Positions 26,140 through 32,363 of a stretch of 32,363 bases of DNA are shown here, piece by piece (position 1 is the stretch's first letter; each line of letters opens with the position of its first letter). The stretch spans positions 1-32,363 of the forward strand of contig JAIQGB010000001.1 of NCBI GenBank assembly GCA_020072905.1. The letters run 5' to 3'. The notes below the pieces were generated by a model. The model saw only the letters and a program-made list of their open reading frames with translations, was not told the origin of the DNA and searched no databases. Position numbers and translations under genes: made by a program. Origin of the DNA: Terriglobia bacterium (GTDB lineage Bacteria; Acidobacteriota; Terriglobia; UBA7540).

Positions 26140-26155
26140 CCGGCGGGACCGCCGG
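26140..26155 (-). terminator. Hairpin directly after the ABC ATPase stop codon
   Basis: CCGGCG-GTCC-CGCCGG (minus strand) abuts the TAG stop at 26156-26158. It is a strong GC stem with a 4-nt loop, but no T-tract follows. It could be a weak or factor-dependent terminator or an mRNA 3'-end stabiliser, ahead of the separate PilZ-like promoter. Confidence 0.4.
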
Positions 26156-26842
26156 CTAATTTTCGACAGGCAAAAGCTGGCCCTTCTCCAAATGACGGAC
26201 GACGGTCGCGTGGTGCGCGGCGCGAGGATCGTGGGTGACCATAAGGATGGTTTTCTTGAAGTCCCGGTTGAGGCGCGAAAGGATGTCGAGCACCTCGTCG
26301 GCGGAATACGCGTCCAGGTCGCCCGTAGGTTCATCGGCCACGACCAGCGTCGGGTCGGTGACGATGGCGCGCGCGATGGCCACGCGTTGCTCCTGGCCGC
26401 CGGAGAGTTGCCGGGGATAGTGGTCGATGCGGTCGGCGAGGCCGACGAGCTTCAACGCCATCAGCACGTGCTCCTTCCGCTCCGCGGCAGAGAGCTTGGT
26501 GAGCAGCAGTGGCAATTCGACGTTCTCGTAAGCGGTGAGCACGGGGATCAGGTTGAAGGTCTGGAACACGAAGCCGACGTGGACATTGCGCCAGGTGGCC
26601 AGGGCGTCTTCGCTCAGGGTGGCGATGTCCTCGCCCAGTACATGCAGTTCGCCCCCCGTCGGCCGGTCGATCCCAGCGATGATGTTAAGCAGCGTTGTCT
26701 TGCCCGAGCCCGAGGGGCCCATGAGGCAGAGGAATTCGCCCTCCTTCACATCCAGATCAATGCTCTCCAAGGCGGCCACCGAGAAGGAATCACGCTGGAA
26801 GATCTTGGAGAGGTTCTTGATTTCCACTACAGACTTGGCCAT
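26156..26842 (-). CDS. ABC transporter ATP-binding protein (MacB/LolD type)
   Basis: 228 residues from the ATG at 26842 (GAGGA six bases upstream); the track's longer start lacks support. Walker [10 protein letters not shown] at 42-50, Q-loop Gln94 ([10 protein letters not shown]), signature LSGGQEQR at 146-153 (Glu where Gln is commoner), Walker B LVVADEP at 166-172, D-loop TGDLDA and H-loop VTHD are all present. Length and motifs match the LolD/MacB group that powers FtsX-type permeases in export or lipoprotein release, not import. It is the last gene of the operon with the adaptor and two permeases upstream, and would dimerise under those permeases at the inner membrane. Confidence 0.93.
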   Translation of the reverse strand: MAKSVVEIKNLSKIFQRDSFSVAALESIDLDVKEGEFLCLMGPSGSGKTTLLNIIAGIDRPTGGELHVLGEDIATLSEDALATWRNVHVGFVFQTFNLIPVLTAYENVELPLLLTKLSAAERKEHVLMALKLVGLADRIDHYPRQLSGGQEQRVAIARAIVTDPTLVVADEPTGDLDAYSADEVLDILSRLNRDFKKTILMVTHDPRAAHHATVVRHLEKGQLLPVEN

Positions 26843-26880
26843 TCGTATCCTCGCAGGTTGAGCGACAGGCAACACTCGAT

Positions 26881-26970
26881 AGTCAAAAGCCAGCCGCCAT
26901 CGGCCTCACGCGAGGCACCCGCATTGGGCGGTTCTTGGACTGTGGACTTTTGACTGTCAACTGTTAACTG
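26881..26970. repeat. Heptamer repeat element between adaptor and ATPase genes
   Basis: Five consecutive 7-mers at 26936-26970 (TGGACTG, TGGACTT, TTGACTG, TCAACTG, TTAACTG; consensus TNNACTG) begin 5 nt past the adaptor stop. An exact 9-bp inverted partner, AGTCAAAAG (26881-26889), pairs with CTTTTGACT (26947-26955). The stretch between the arms also contains GC-rich local stems. The element sits inside an operon spacer, so it would be transcribed. Confidence 0.6.
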
Positions 26971-26975
26971 TTTTC

Positions 26976-28355
26976 CTATGCTCCTCGTTTCACACGCACA
27001 CGCTGGCCGGAGGTCAGCCCCTCGAGCCCGCGCACTACGATCTTGTCATTCGGTCCCAGACCACTCGCCACCTCCAGCCGCTCGCCCAGGTCGCGGCCCA
27101 CTTCGACTTCCCGGAGCTTGACGTGCGAGCCATCCAGGACGAAGACCGCGGACTTGCCCTCGTTCTGCACCATGGCCGCGCGGGGAATGGAGAGCATTTC
27201 CCGCGGCGCACTGCTCACTTCGCCTTTCGATGGCGGCGCCAGGAAAGAAACGTGCGCGTTCATCTCCGGGCGGAGGTACTCGTCCGGCTTCAGGACCTTC
27301 ACTTTGACCTGGATGGTGGCTTTCTGGCGATTGGCCTCGGGCGCGATTTCGTCGACGACGCCCTTGTAGGTGCGGTCAGGGTAGGCATCCGCGGTGACGA
27401 CGCAGTCCTGGTGTGGCGAAATCCTCGGAAAATCGTTTTGATTGATGTCGAGCTCCACCTGCATGTCGTTCAGGTCGGCGAGCGAGCAGACCGAAGCCTT
27501 CACGCCGCCCGTCCCGCCGAAGTTCATGGTGGAGACCATCTCACCCTTCTCGATCAGGCGTTCGAGGACGGTGCCGGAGACCGGGGCGCGGATGAGCGTT
27601 GAGTCGAGCATGGTCTGCGCGTAGTCCACAACGGCCTGCGCCTGAGCGGCCTGTGCGCGCGCGTAGTCGATCTGTTCCCGGCGCGGCCCGATCTTGACCA
27701 AGTCGTGATGCTTCCGGCTGTCCTCGAGCTGGGCCTTGGTGACGTTGTACTGCGTCCGAGCGTTATCGAGCTGCTGCTGGGAAGCGACCGCCTGCTTGGC
27801 CAGGTCCTCGACGCGCTTGAGATTCACCTCGGCATTCTGAAAATTGGCCTGAGCCTCTTCCATCTGGGCACGCGCTTGGTCGATTTCCTGCGGCCGTGAG
27901 CCCGTTTCGAGTTCTTGCAGCCGCGCTCGGGTCACGGCGAGATTGGCTTTTGCCTGCTCGACCTGCGCGCGATACTCGTTGTCTTCGAGGCGCACCAGCA
28001 CTTGGCCTTCCTTCACCTGGTCGCCCTTCTCAATGCCCACCCAAGCGACTTTGCCGACCACCTTGGAGCTGACCTGGATGGTGTGGTGGGCCACAATGTA
28101 GCCGCCGGCGGTGAGGACCACCGTGCCCCCCGTTGACGACCCACGCTCGAGCGTCACGCGCTGGACTTCGACCTCCGGCGCCTGGGCGAAGATGCCGGAA
28201 ACCGCCAGGCCGACCACGAGGACAAAGACAATCCCCACACCCACATAGAGGAGCGGTCCCCACGGGACCTTGCTTTTGGGCTCGAGCGATTCCTTGCGCG
28301 AGCGGTCGATTTGCAGAACGCTCAGATCCTGCTGCCGGCTATCGGTTGGAGCCAT
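26976..28355 (-). CDS. HlyD/MacA-family periplasmic adaptor subunit of ABC exporter
   Basis: 459 residues from the ATG at 28355, with GGAAG upstream; the track uses a GTG two codons earlier. One N-terminal membrane anchor (LLYVGVGIVFVLVVGLAVSG, ~35-54) leaves a short cytoplasmic tail. Then come the first half of a lipoyl domain (VVGKVAWVGIEKGDQVKEGQVLVRLED), a coiled-coil hairpin rich in Ala, Gln and Glu (~120-240), the second lipoyl half (IRAPVSGTVLERLIEKGEMV), a beta-barrel and a membrane-proximal domain (IPRAAMVQNEGKSAVFVLDG). Such adaptors link an inner-membrane ABC permease to an outer-membrane channel. No TolC-like gene is in the window, so that partner must be elsewhere. Gene order places it between the permeases and the ATPase. 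Confidence 0.92.
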   Translation of the reverse strand: MAPTDSRQQDLSVLQIDRSRKESLEPKSKVPWGPLLYVGVGIVFVLVVGLAVSGIFAQAPEVEVQRVTLERGSSTGGTVVLTAGGYIVAHHTIQVSSKVVGKVAWVGIEKGDQVKEGQVLVRLEDNEYRAQVEQAKANLAVTRARLQELETGSRPQEIDQARAQMEEAQANFQNAEVNLKRVEDLAKQAVASQQQLDNARTQYNVTKAQLEDSRKHHDLVKIGPRREQIDYARAQAAQAQAVVDYAQTMLDSTLIRAPVSGTVLERLIEKGEMVSTMNFGGTGGVKASVCSLADLNDMQVELDINQNDFPRISPHQDCVVTADAYPDRTYKGVVDEIAPEANRQKATIQVKVKVLKPDEYLRPEMNAHVSFLAPPSKGEVSSAPREMLSIPRAAMVQNEGKSAVFVLDGSHVKLREVEVGRDLGERLEVASGLGPNDKIVVRGLEGLTSGQRVRVKRGA

Positions 28356-28438
28356 TACCACTTCTTCCTTTCAACGTTGCCTTTCGGCCACGGCAACGTC
28401 TTGCCTGGAGCCAATGCTGATCTTCATCCCCTCCATGC

Positions 28439-29602
28439 TCACGTGGAGCGCAACGCCGTCACGATGTTCTCGTGGGCCGCGCGCCAGGCGGGGAAGAGCC
28501 CGCCAATGAATCCCATGAGCACGGCAAAGATCATGCCGGCCAGCATCAGCCCCGGCGTAATCTGGAAGCTGAAGGCCAGCTCGCTGAAGGTCATGAAGTT
28601 CGTGGTGCCGGTCGTCACACCGTTGATGGGCAGGGCCAGGAGGCAGCCCATAAACCCGCCGAGCGCCGCGATCAGGACGGATTCGATGATAAACGAGAGC
28701 AGGATACTGCCGCGTGAGAAGCCCACCACCCGCAACGCCCCGATTTCCTTGGTGCGGCGCGCTACGGCCGCGTACATAGTGTTCATGGCGGCGAAGGAAG
28801 CGCCCACTGCCATCAACGCCGCGATGAAAATCCCCAGGAACTTGATGGGGGCCGCGGTGCGCGTCTGCCGCTCGTAGTACTCCTGTTCAGTATCGGCTTT
28901 GAGATGCAGACGGCGGTCGTCCGCAACAGCCTTCTTGAGCCGCTGAACGGCGCCCGCGTCCGTGGCGCGCACGAGGACGCTCGAGTAAGCGTCGCGGTCG
29001 AAATCCGGCGCGAGGTCGTCGGCGTTCGTCCAAATCTCCGAGGCAAAGGCAGTGTTGCCGGCGTCGAAGATACCGACCACTGTCCAGTAGCCTTTGGCGA
29101 ATTTCAGGCGGTCGCCGAGGCCGCAGTTCTGGAAGCGCTCGGCGATGCGCTTGCTGACGATCACCTCGCGCAGGCCGGAGCGGTACTCCCGGCCTTCGAC
29201 CAGCTTGAACTCCTTGCGCATGGCGAAGCCTTCGGGGCCTAGGCCCCGGATCGTCACGTTCGACCCTTGCACCTGACCGCGCCGGGGCAGGTTGATGAGC
29301 ACGACGAGCTCGGGGGAGACGACCGGCTCGCCCTTCTCGTTCTTGGCGATGCCTTCCAGATACTTGATGGTTTGCAGGGCGTCACGCTGGACGGAGCTCT
29401 GCGTCTCCGACTGCGACCCGTCGCGCATCACAATCAGGTTCAAGGGGTGGCCTGTGGCAGTGAGCGATGTCTGCAGCCCTTGGGCCAGCGCCATCAAGAC
29501 GACGAACACGGTGACGGTGAGTGTAATGCTGGAGGCCGTCATGGCCGTCGTCGTGCGGCGGACGGCCAGGTTGCGCAAGTTGTATTTAAGCGGAATGGCC
29601 AT
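28439..29602 (-). CDS. ABC exporter permease, FtsX/MacB type (second in operon)
   Basis: 387 residues, ATG at 29602 with no clear ribosome site. One helix at ~22-44 (TASSITLTVTVFVVLMALAQ), a large periplasmic domain (~45-250) of MacB-core type (VEGREYRSGLREVIVSKRIAERF, GIFDAGNTAFASEIW), then three C-terminal helices carrying the FtsX signature ARRTKEIGALRVVGFSRGSILLSF. The protein ends in FPAWRAAHENIVTALRST, typical of this fold. Permeases of this kind do not form a classic channel; they transmit mechanical strokes to the periplasmic adaptor. It differs clearly from its upstream neighbour, so the exporter may be a heterodimer. The octamer repeat element separates the two genes. Confidence 0.9.
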   Translation of the reverse strand: MAIPLKYNLRNLAVRRTTTAMTASSITLTVTVFVVLMALAQGLQTSLTATGHPLNLIVMRDGSQSETQSSVQRDALQTIKYLEGIAKNEKGEPVVSPELVVLINLPRRGQVQGSNVTIRGLGPEGFAMRKEFKLVEGREYRSGLREVIVSKRIAERFQNCGLGDRLKFAKGYWTVVGIFDAGNTAFASEIWTNADDLAPDFDRDAYSSVLVRATDAGAVQRLKKAVADDRRLHLKADTEQEYYERQTRTAAPIKFLGIFIAALMAVGASFAAMNTMYAAVARRTKEIGALRVVGFSRGSILLSFIIESVLIAALGGFMGCLLALPINGVTTGTTNFMTFSELAFSFQITPGLMLAGMIFAVLMGFIGGLFPAWRAAHENIVTALRST

Positions 29603-29607
29603 AGCTT

Positions 29608-29723
29608 ATTGACTCATTGGATCATGGGGTCATTGAATCATTCAGGTCGTCGATGGTTTTCCGAGTATCGAGGCCGTTCAGCCCTTGAATGGATCAATGG
29701 ATCAGTGACTCAATGAAACAATC
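29608..29723. repeat. Octamer repeat element with inverted arms between permease genes
   Basis: Left arm 29608-29639: ATTGACTC, ATTGGATC, ATGGGGTC, ATTGAATC (8-nt period). Right arm 29684-29723: CTTGAATG, GATCAATG, GATCAGTG, ACTCAATG, AAACAATC, which is the reverse-complement word. A 44-nt centre separates them. The element fills nearly the whole 126-nt spacer inside the ABC operon, so it is transcribed and could fold into a hairpin. Confidence 0.65.
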
Positions 29724-29728
29724 CCCTT

Positions 29729-30862
29729 TCATCCCGTGTGCCGCAGTGCCACGGCGATATTCGTCCGCGCGGCGCGATACGCGGGCCAAGTGGCGGCCAG
29801 CAGCGCAACACTCAGCGCGATGCCGAAGCAGAGGGCCAACGTCTCCGGGCGCAGTCGCAGGTCCGCGAAGGCGAACTGGCCAATCTGCGTAAGCCTCAAC
29901 GAGTCGTAAAGCAGTTTCGCGCCACCTATCCCCAACAGCGCCCCAGCCAGGGTCAGAAGCAAGGATTCTCCCACGAAGAGGCGCAGAATGTGCGCCGGGC
30001 GGAACCCCAGACTCCGCATGATGGCGGCTTCGGAGATCCGCTCGCGCACGGACATCGCCATGGTGTTGGCGACAATGAGCAGGATCGCGAAGGTCACCGC
30101 CGACCCGATCAGCAGGATGATGCCCCGCACGTTCCCCAGCATGGCAATGAAATTGAGCATAAAGGCGCTGAGCGACTCGGTCTTGGTTTCGTTGGGCGTG
30201 TTGCGGAACATCGCGTCGATCGCCTCGCCGACGCGCGAAGCCATCTCGGGCTTCTCCAGGCGGATCCAGTAGAGTCCCACAACATTCATGCGGCCGATGG
30301 CTTCGTTGAGATATTCCCAATGAAACCAGAGTTGGTCGTCCGGTCCGCCACTGAAAATTCCTCGCAGGGTGAGTTCGGGGTTGAACCCCCAGAGGCTGCC
30401 GAGCAACGTGATCTTGTCGCCCACTTTCCAGCCGAACTTCTCCGCCAAGCGCCGGCCAGCTACCGCCGCTGTGCGCTCGCGCTGGAAGGCTTCGAGCTGG
30501 TCGGGGGGAATGGTTGAAGCGAACTGCACCTTAAAGACATTTTCTGGATCCACAGCTAAATTGGCGAACATATTCGCCGGGTCCTTCCAATAACCGCCGA
30601 ACCAGCTCAGGGAGGCGCAGGCCGCCACGCCCGGCACTTCCCGAATCCTCGCTCCATAGCTCGCGGGCATTGGAAAAACAATGCCCGTGGCGCGGCGTAC
30701 CATCATGATGGGAATGCTGTCCGCGTTCTCGAGGGGCTTGCCGAGCGCCGTGTACACCATAGCGAGCGAGGAAAGCAGGAAGAGCGAAACCGCCACGCTT
30801 GTCCCGGTCAGGAACGAACGCCGCTTGTTGCGCAACAGGTTTTTCAGGACCAGCCGCCACAT
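29729..30862 (-). CDS. ABC exporter permease, FtsX/MacB type (first in operon)
   Basis: 377 residues, ATG at 30862 with GGAAAGG about ten bases upstream. An N-terminal helix follows LLRNKRRSFLTG (~20-42). A periplasmic core (~43-245) includes MMVRRATGIVFPMPASYGARI and VAGRRLAEKFGWKVGDKI. Three C-terminal helices carry the FtsX motif VRERISEAAIMRSLGFRPAHILRLFVGES, and the end is WPAYRAARTNIAVALRHTG. It is the first gene of the four-gene minus-strand operon. Unlike single-chain MacB it has no fused ATPase; that is supplied by the last gene. The exported substrate cannot be predicted. No dedicated promoter was recognised upstream. Confidence 0.9.
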   Translation of the reverse strand: MWRLVLKNLLRNKRRSFLTGTSVAVSLFLLSSLAMVYTALGKPLENADSIPIMMVRRATGIVFPMPASYGARIREVPGVAACASLSWFGGYWKDPANMFANLAVDPENVFKVQFASTIPPDQLEAFQRERTAAVAGRRLAEKFGWKVGDKITLLGSLWGFNPELTLRGIFSGGPDDQLWFHWEYLNEAIGRMNVVGLYWIRLEKPEMASRVGEAIDAMFRNTPNETKTESLSAFMLNFIAMLGNVRGIILLIGSAVTFAILLIVANTMAMSVRERISEAAIMRSLGFRPAHILRLFVGESLLLTLAGALLGIGGAKLLYDSLRLTQIGQFAFADLRLRPETLALCFGIALSVALLAATWPAYRAARTNIAVALRHTG

Positions 30863-30961
30863 CTTCGATTTACCTTTCCGGCGATCCGCTCGGCTTCGAC
30901 AATCTTAACACGGGACGCGCCGCCGCCGGCGTAACCGGATGGCCTGTCAACCGGGCAAGGA

Positions 30962-31006
30962 AAGCGGCCAAAATGTCACCCTTAGAAGACGTTTGGCTGG
31001 CCGCTT
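30962..31006. repeat. Inverted repeat of 9-bp arms upstream of the ABC operon
   Basis: AAGCGGCCA (30962-30970) and TGGCCGCTT (30998-31006) are perfect inverted arms around a 27-nt centre containing TGTCACCCTTAGAAGACG. It may be an insertion-element remnant or a regulatory hairpin. I cannot assign it to a family. Confidence 0.4.
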
Positions 31007-31074
31007 CACACACGAGGTCATACGCGATGATGGGTGTCCAAGTTCCCAGGGGGCGCGGGGCGGGAATTGCTTTT

Positions 31075-31102
31075 GTAGGGGCAATTCATGAATTGCCCCT
31101 AC
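31075..31102. repeat. 28-bp perfect palindrome (REP-like)
   Basis: The half-site GTAGGGGCAATTCA is followed without a gap by its exact reverse complement. It reads as a long hairpin in either strand. It opens a cluster of GC-rich hairpins (31112-31224) before the methyltransferase remnant. Confidence 0.75.
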
Positions 31103-31111
31103 GACACAGGA

Positions 31112-31224
31112 CGCCGGTCCCTTCCTGCGTCAGGGCAGGCACCGACCGGCGCTACGGCCCGAGGTAGAGACGGCCCGGTGGGCCGTCTCATCCAGGGGGA
31201 GACGCCTCACCGAGGCGTCTCTAC
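31112..31224. repeat. Cluster of three REP-like hairpins
   Basis: Hairpin 1: CGCCGGTC (31112-31119) with GACCGGCG (31144-31151). Hairpin 2: GAGACGGCCC-GGT-GGGCCGTCTC (31167-31189). Hairpin 3: GAGACGCCTC-ACC-GAGGCGTCTC (31199-31221). Outer GTAG (31164-31167) and CTAC (31221-31224) bracket hairpins 2 and 3. Such paired hairpins resemble REP/BIME elements, which are typically moved by RAYT transposases. No RAYT gene lies in this window. Confidence 0.65.
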
Positions 31225-31255
31225 ATCGCCCCCTTTGTGTTATGCTTTCGCCGAC

Positions 31256-31498
31256 ATGGACTGGAAAAATAAACTCTACTTCGGCGACAACCTGAAAATT
31301 CTCCGCGAGTATGTCCCCGAAGCGAGCGTGGACCTGATCTACCTCGACCCGCCGTTCAACTCCAGCGCCACCTACAACGTGCTCTTTAAGGAAAAGAGCG
31401 GCGAAGAATCCGCCGCGCAGATCACGGCTTTCGAGGACCCTTACCGAGGAGAGTCTCACTCGGAGTTCAATGAAATCGTGATAACATCGGTCCACTGA
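31256..31498 (+). pseudogene. 5' fragment of a site-specific DNA methyltransferase
   Basis: The ATG at 31256 opens MDWKNKLYFGDNLKILREYV, then VDLIYLDPPFNSSATYNVLF, the catalytic DPPF motif (IV) of amino-methyltransferases acting on adenine or cytosine N4. After ITAFED (residue ~61) the sequence departs from the family as I know it and stops 19 codons later. The target-recognition region and the SAM-binding FxGxG motif are absent, so an 80-residue product could not work alone. Full-length relatives are several hundred residues. I call it a truncated remnant. The second methyltransferase fragment starts 3 nt after its stop. Confidence 0.7.
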
Positions 31499-31501
31499 AC
31501 C

Positions 31502-32128
31502 GTGAGGCAAGAAGTGGCACGATACAGTTTATATTTCGGCGACTGCCTCTCGTGGATGGAGAAGACAGAAGAACAGTCCATCCACTCTATCGTTACCGAC
31601 CCCCCTTACGGCCTGAAAGAATACACCTCTGTGGAGAAGGAAAAGCTTCGCAACGGCCATGGCGGAGTGTGGAGAATTCCGCCGTCGTTTGACGGCTGCA
31701 AGCGGCGGCCTCTGCCCCGTTTTACCGTCCTCACCGATAGAGATCGTGAGAAGCTCCGCAGCTTTTTCTCGCAATTCGCCCGCCGCGCGATTCGTGTGTT
31801 GGTTCCGGGCGGCCATTTGTTTATAGCCACAAATCCCTTGCTCTCACACCTCGTCTACCTGCCGCTCATGGAGGCCGGGTTCGAAAAGCGCGGCGAAATC
31901 ATCAGGCTGGTAAAAACGCTGCGAGGCGGCGACCGTCCCAAGAACGCCCACGGAGAGTTTGCCCACGTCACGGTGATGCCACGGTCGGACTGGGAGCCGT
32001 GGGGGGTGTTCCGCAAACCTTGCGAAGGCCGCGTTCAAGACAATCTGCGCAAATGGAAGGTGTCTGCGGACGTCGTTGCGGGCTACATGGGCGGCAACGC
32101 CGCGCGCTATTTCAGCCCGGCGGCGTAA
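31502..32128 (+). pseudogene. DNA methyltransferase (DPPY type) lacking its C-terminal SAM-binding part
   Basis: 208 residues from a GTG at 31502; a second GTG at 31514 has GAGG upstream and may be the true start. YSLYFGDCLSWMEKTEEQSIHSIVTDPPYGL gives the catalytic DPPY, followed by VLVPGGHLFIATNPLLSHLVY and a recognition-type region to EGRVQDNLRKWK (~185). In beta-type amino-methyltransferases this should lead to a DPFxGSG SAM-binding motif. Instead it ends in SADVVAGYMGGNAARYFSPAA. That tail resembles the C-terminus of amidohydrolases (GGNAARxF), so a deletion junction near 32057 is likely. The product is probably inactive, unless a separate chain supplies the missing half. Confidence 0.65.
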
Positions 32129-32149
32129 GCTAGCTGCTGGGAGGGGCAT

Positions 32150-32194
32150 GCGGCCAGGATGGCCGCGCTCCAGGAGCGCAGGCTTCCAGCCTGC
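32150..32194. repeat. Three overlapping short hairpins (REP-like)
   Basis: GCGGCCA-GGA-TGGCCGC (32150-32166), GCGCTCC-A-GGAGCGC (32165-32179) and GCAGGCT-TCC-AGCCTGC (32178-32194) follow one another with 2-nt overlaps. They lie between the methyltransferase remnant and the convergent gene at the right edge, and may act as a bidirectional terminator or be a mobile REP unit. Confidence 0.65.
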
Positions 32195-32202
32195 ATCGTG
32201 CG

Positions 32203-32363
32203 TCAGGACCCGCCGTCGTCAGCCGGTGGCGTCGGCTCGAGCATGCGACACACCCCCGAAGCGCATTGGCCCGTTTGGGCGGCGACGGTGCACGGGATCC
32301 CGTCGGGTGCCGGCTCGCTTTCACATCCGCTGGTGCCGTGGAAGTCGTAGGTGCAGATGTTGC
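32203..32363 (-). CDS. 3' end of a cysteine-rich, probably secreted protein
   Basis: The minus-strand frame is open from the right edge to TGA at 32203-32205, 52 residues; being cut by the edge it is not in the ORF track. It reads NICTYDFHGTSGCESEPAPD, then IPCTVAAQTGQCASGVCRML, and ends in a Pro/Asp/Gly tail. The spacing of the cysteines (GxPC...GxCxxGxC) recalls Cys-rich extracellular repeats such as DGTPC...GVC modules in secreted bacterial proteins. Too little is visible to name a family, and it could be a chance frame; the repeated Cys spacing is the main support. It converges with the methyltransferase remnant. Confidence 0.5.
   Translation of the reverse strand, partial: NICTYDFHGTSGCESEPAPDGIPCTVAAQTGQCASGVCRMLEPTPPADDGGS

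Overview
The window is a GC-rich bacterial chromosome segment whose gene content best fits the phylum Acidobacteriota. This is an inference from family composition, with no marker gene to prove it. The clues are a ~1300-residue Oar-like TonB receptor with an N-terminal carboxypeptidase-regulatory domain, several Tat-exported carbohydrate enzymes, a large secreted TPR protein, a stand-alone DDE integrase-type transposase, and spacers full of short-period and hairpin repeats.

Region 1 (1-13387) is a carbohydrate locus. On the minus strand lie a GH9 cellulase-type enzyme and a GH3 enzyme (cut by the left edge, so absent from the ORF track). Diverging from them are a secreted polysaccharide deacetylase and a DegT/StrS-family PLP enzyme with a Tat signal. 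A second minus-strand block reads DegT/StrS enzyme, then GH30 glycosidase, then ACS-type MFS transporter. A ~1 kb divergent spacer separates this block from the TonB receptor. Together they look like a glycan-use locus: outer-membrane uptake (TonB), periplasmic cutting and deacetylation (GH3, GH9, GH30, deacetylase), inner-membrane import (MFS), and two PLP enzymes of a sugar-aminotransferase family whose role here is not obvious. No sugar-sensing regulator and no SusD-like protein is visible.

Region 2 (13388-21572) holds the TonB receptor, a secreted 905-residue TPR protein and a complete IS-type transposase gene.

Region 3 (21924-26019) holds tRNA-Ser(CGA), tadA, a Tat-exported sugar isomerase/epimerase-like TIM barrel, and a PilZ-like/coiled-coil protein with a promoter placed so that its mRNA is probably leaderless.

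Region 4 (26156-30862, minus strand) is a four-gene ABC export operon: permease, permease, HlyD/MacA-type adaptor, ATPase.

Region 5 (30863-32363) is a decayed zone. REP-like hairpin clusters flank two truncated DNA methyltransferase remnants, the second apparently joined to a foreign C-terminal tail. The 3' end of a cysteine-rich protein gene runs off the right edge.

The most interesting items are: (i) the GH3 enzyme, in which the usual nucleophile Asp and substrate-binding Lys positions read Glu and Cys; (ii) an exported PLP aminotransferase-type enzyme inside a glycan locus; (iii) short-period (7-8 nt) repeat tracts, each with its own word and three of them with inverted arms, in four separate spacers; (iv) a palindrome overlapping a TTGACA promoter ahead of the GH9-GH3 pair.
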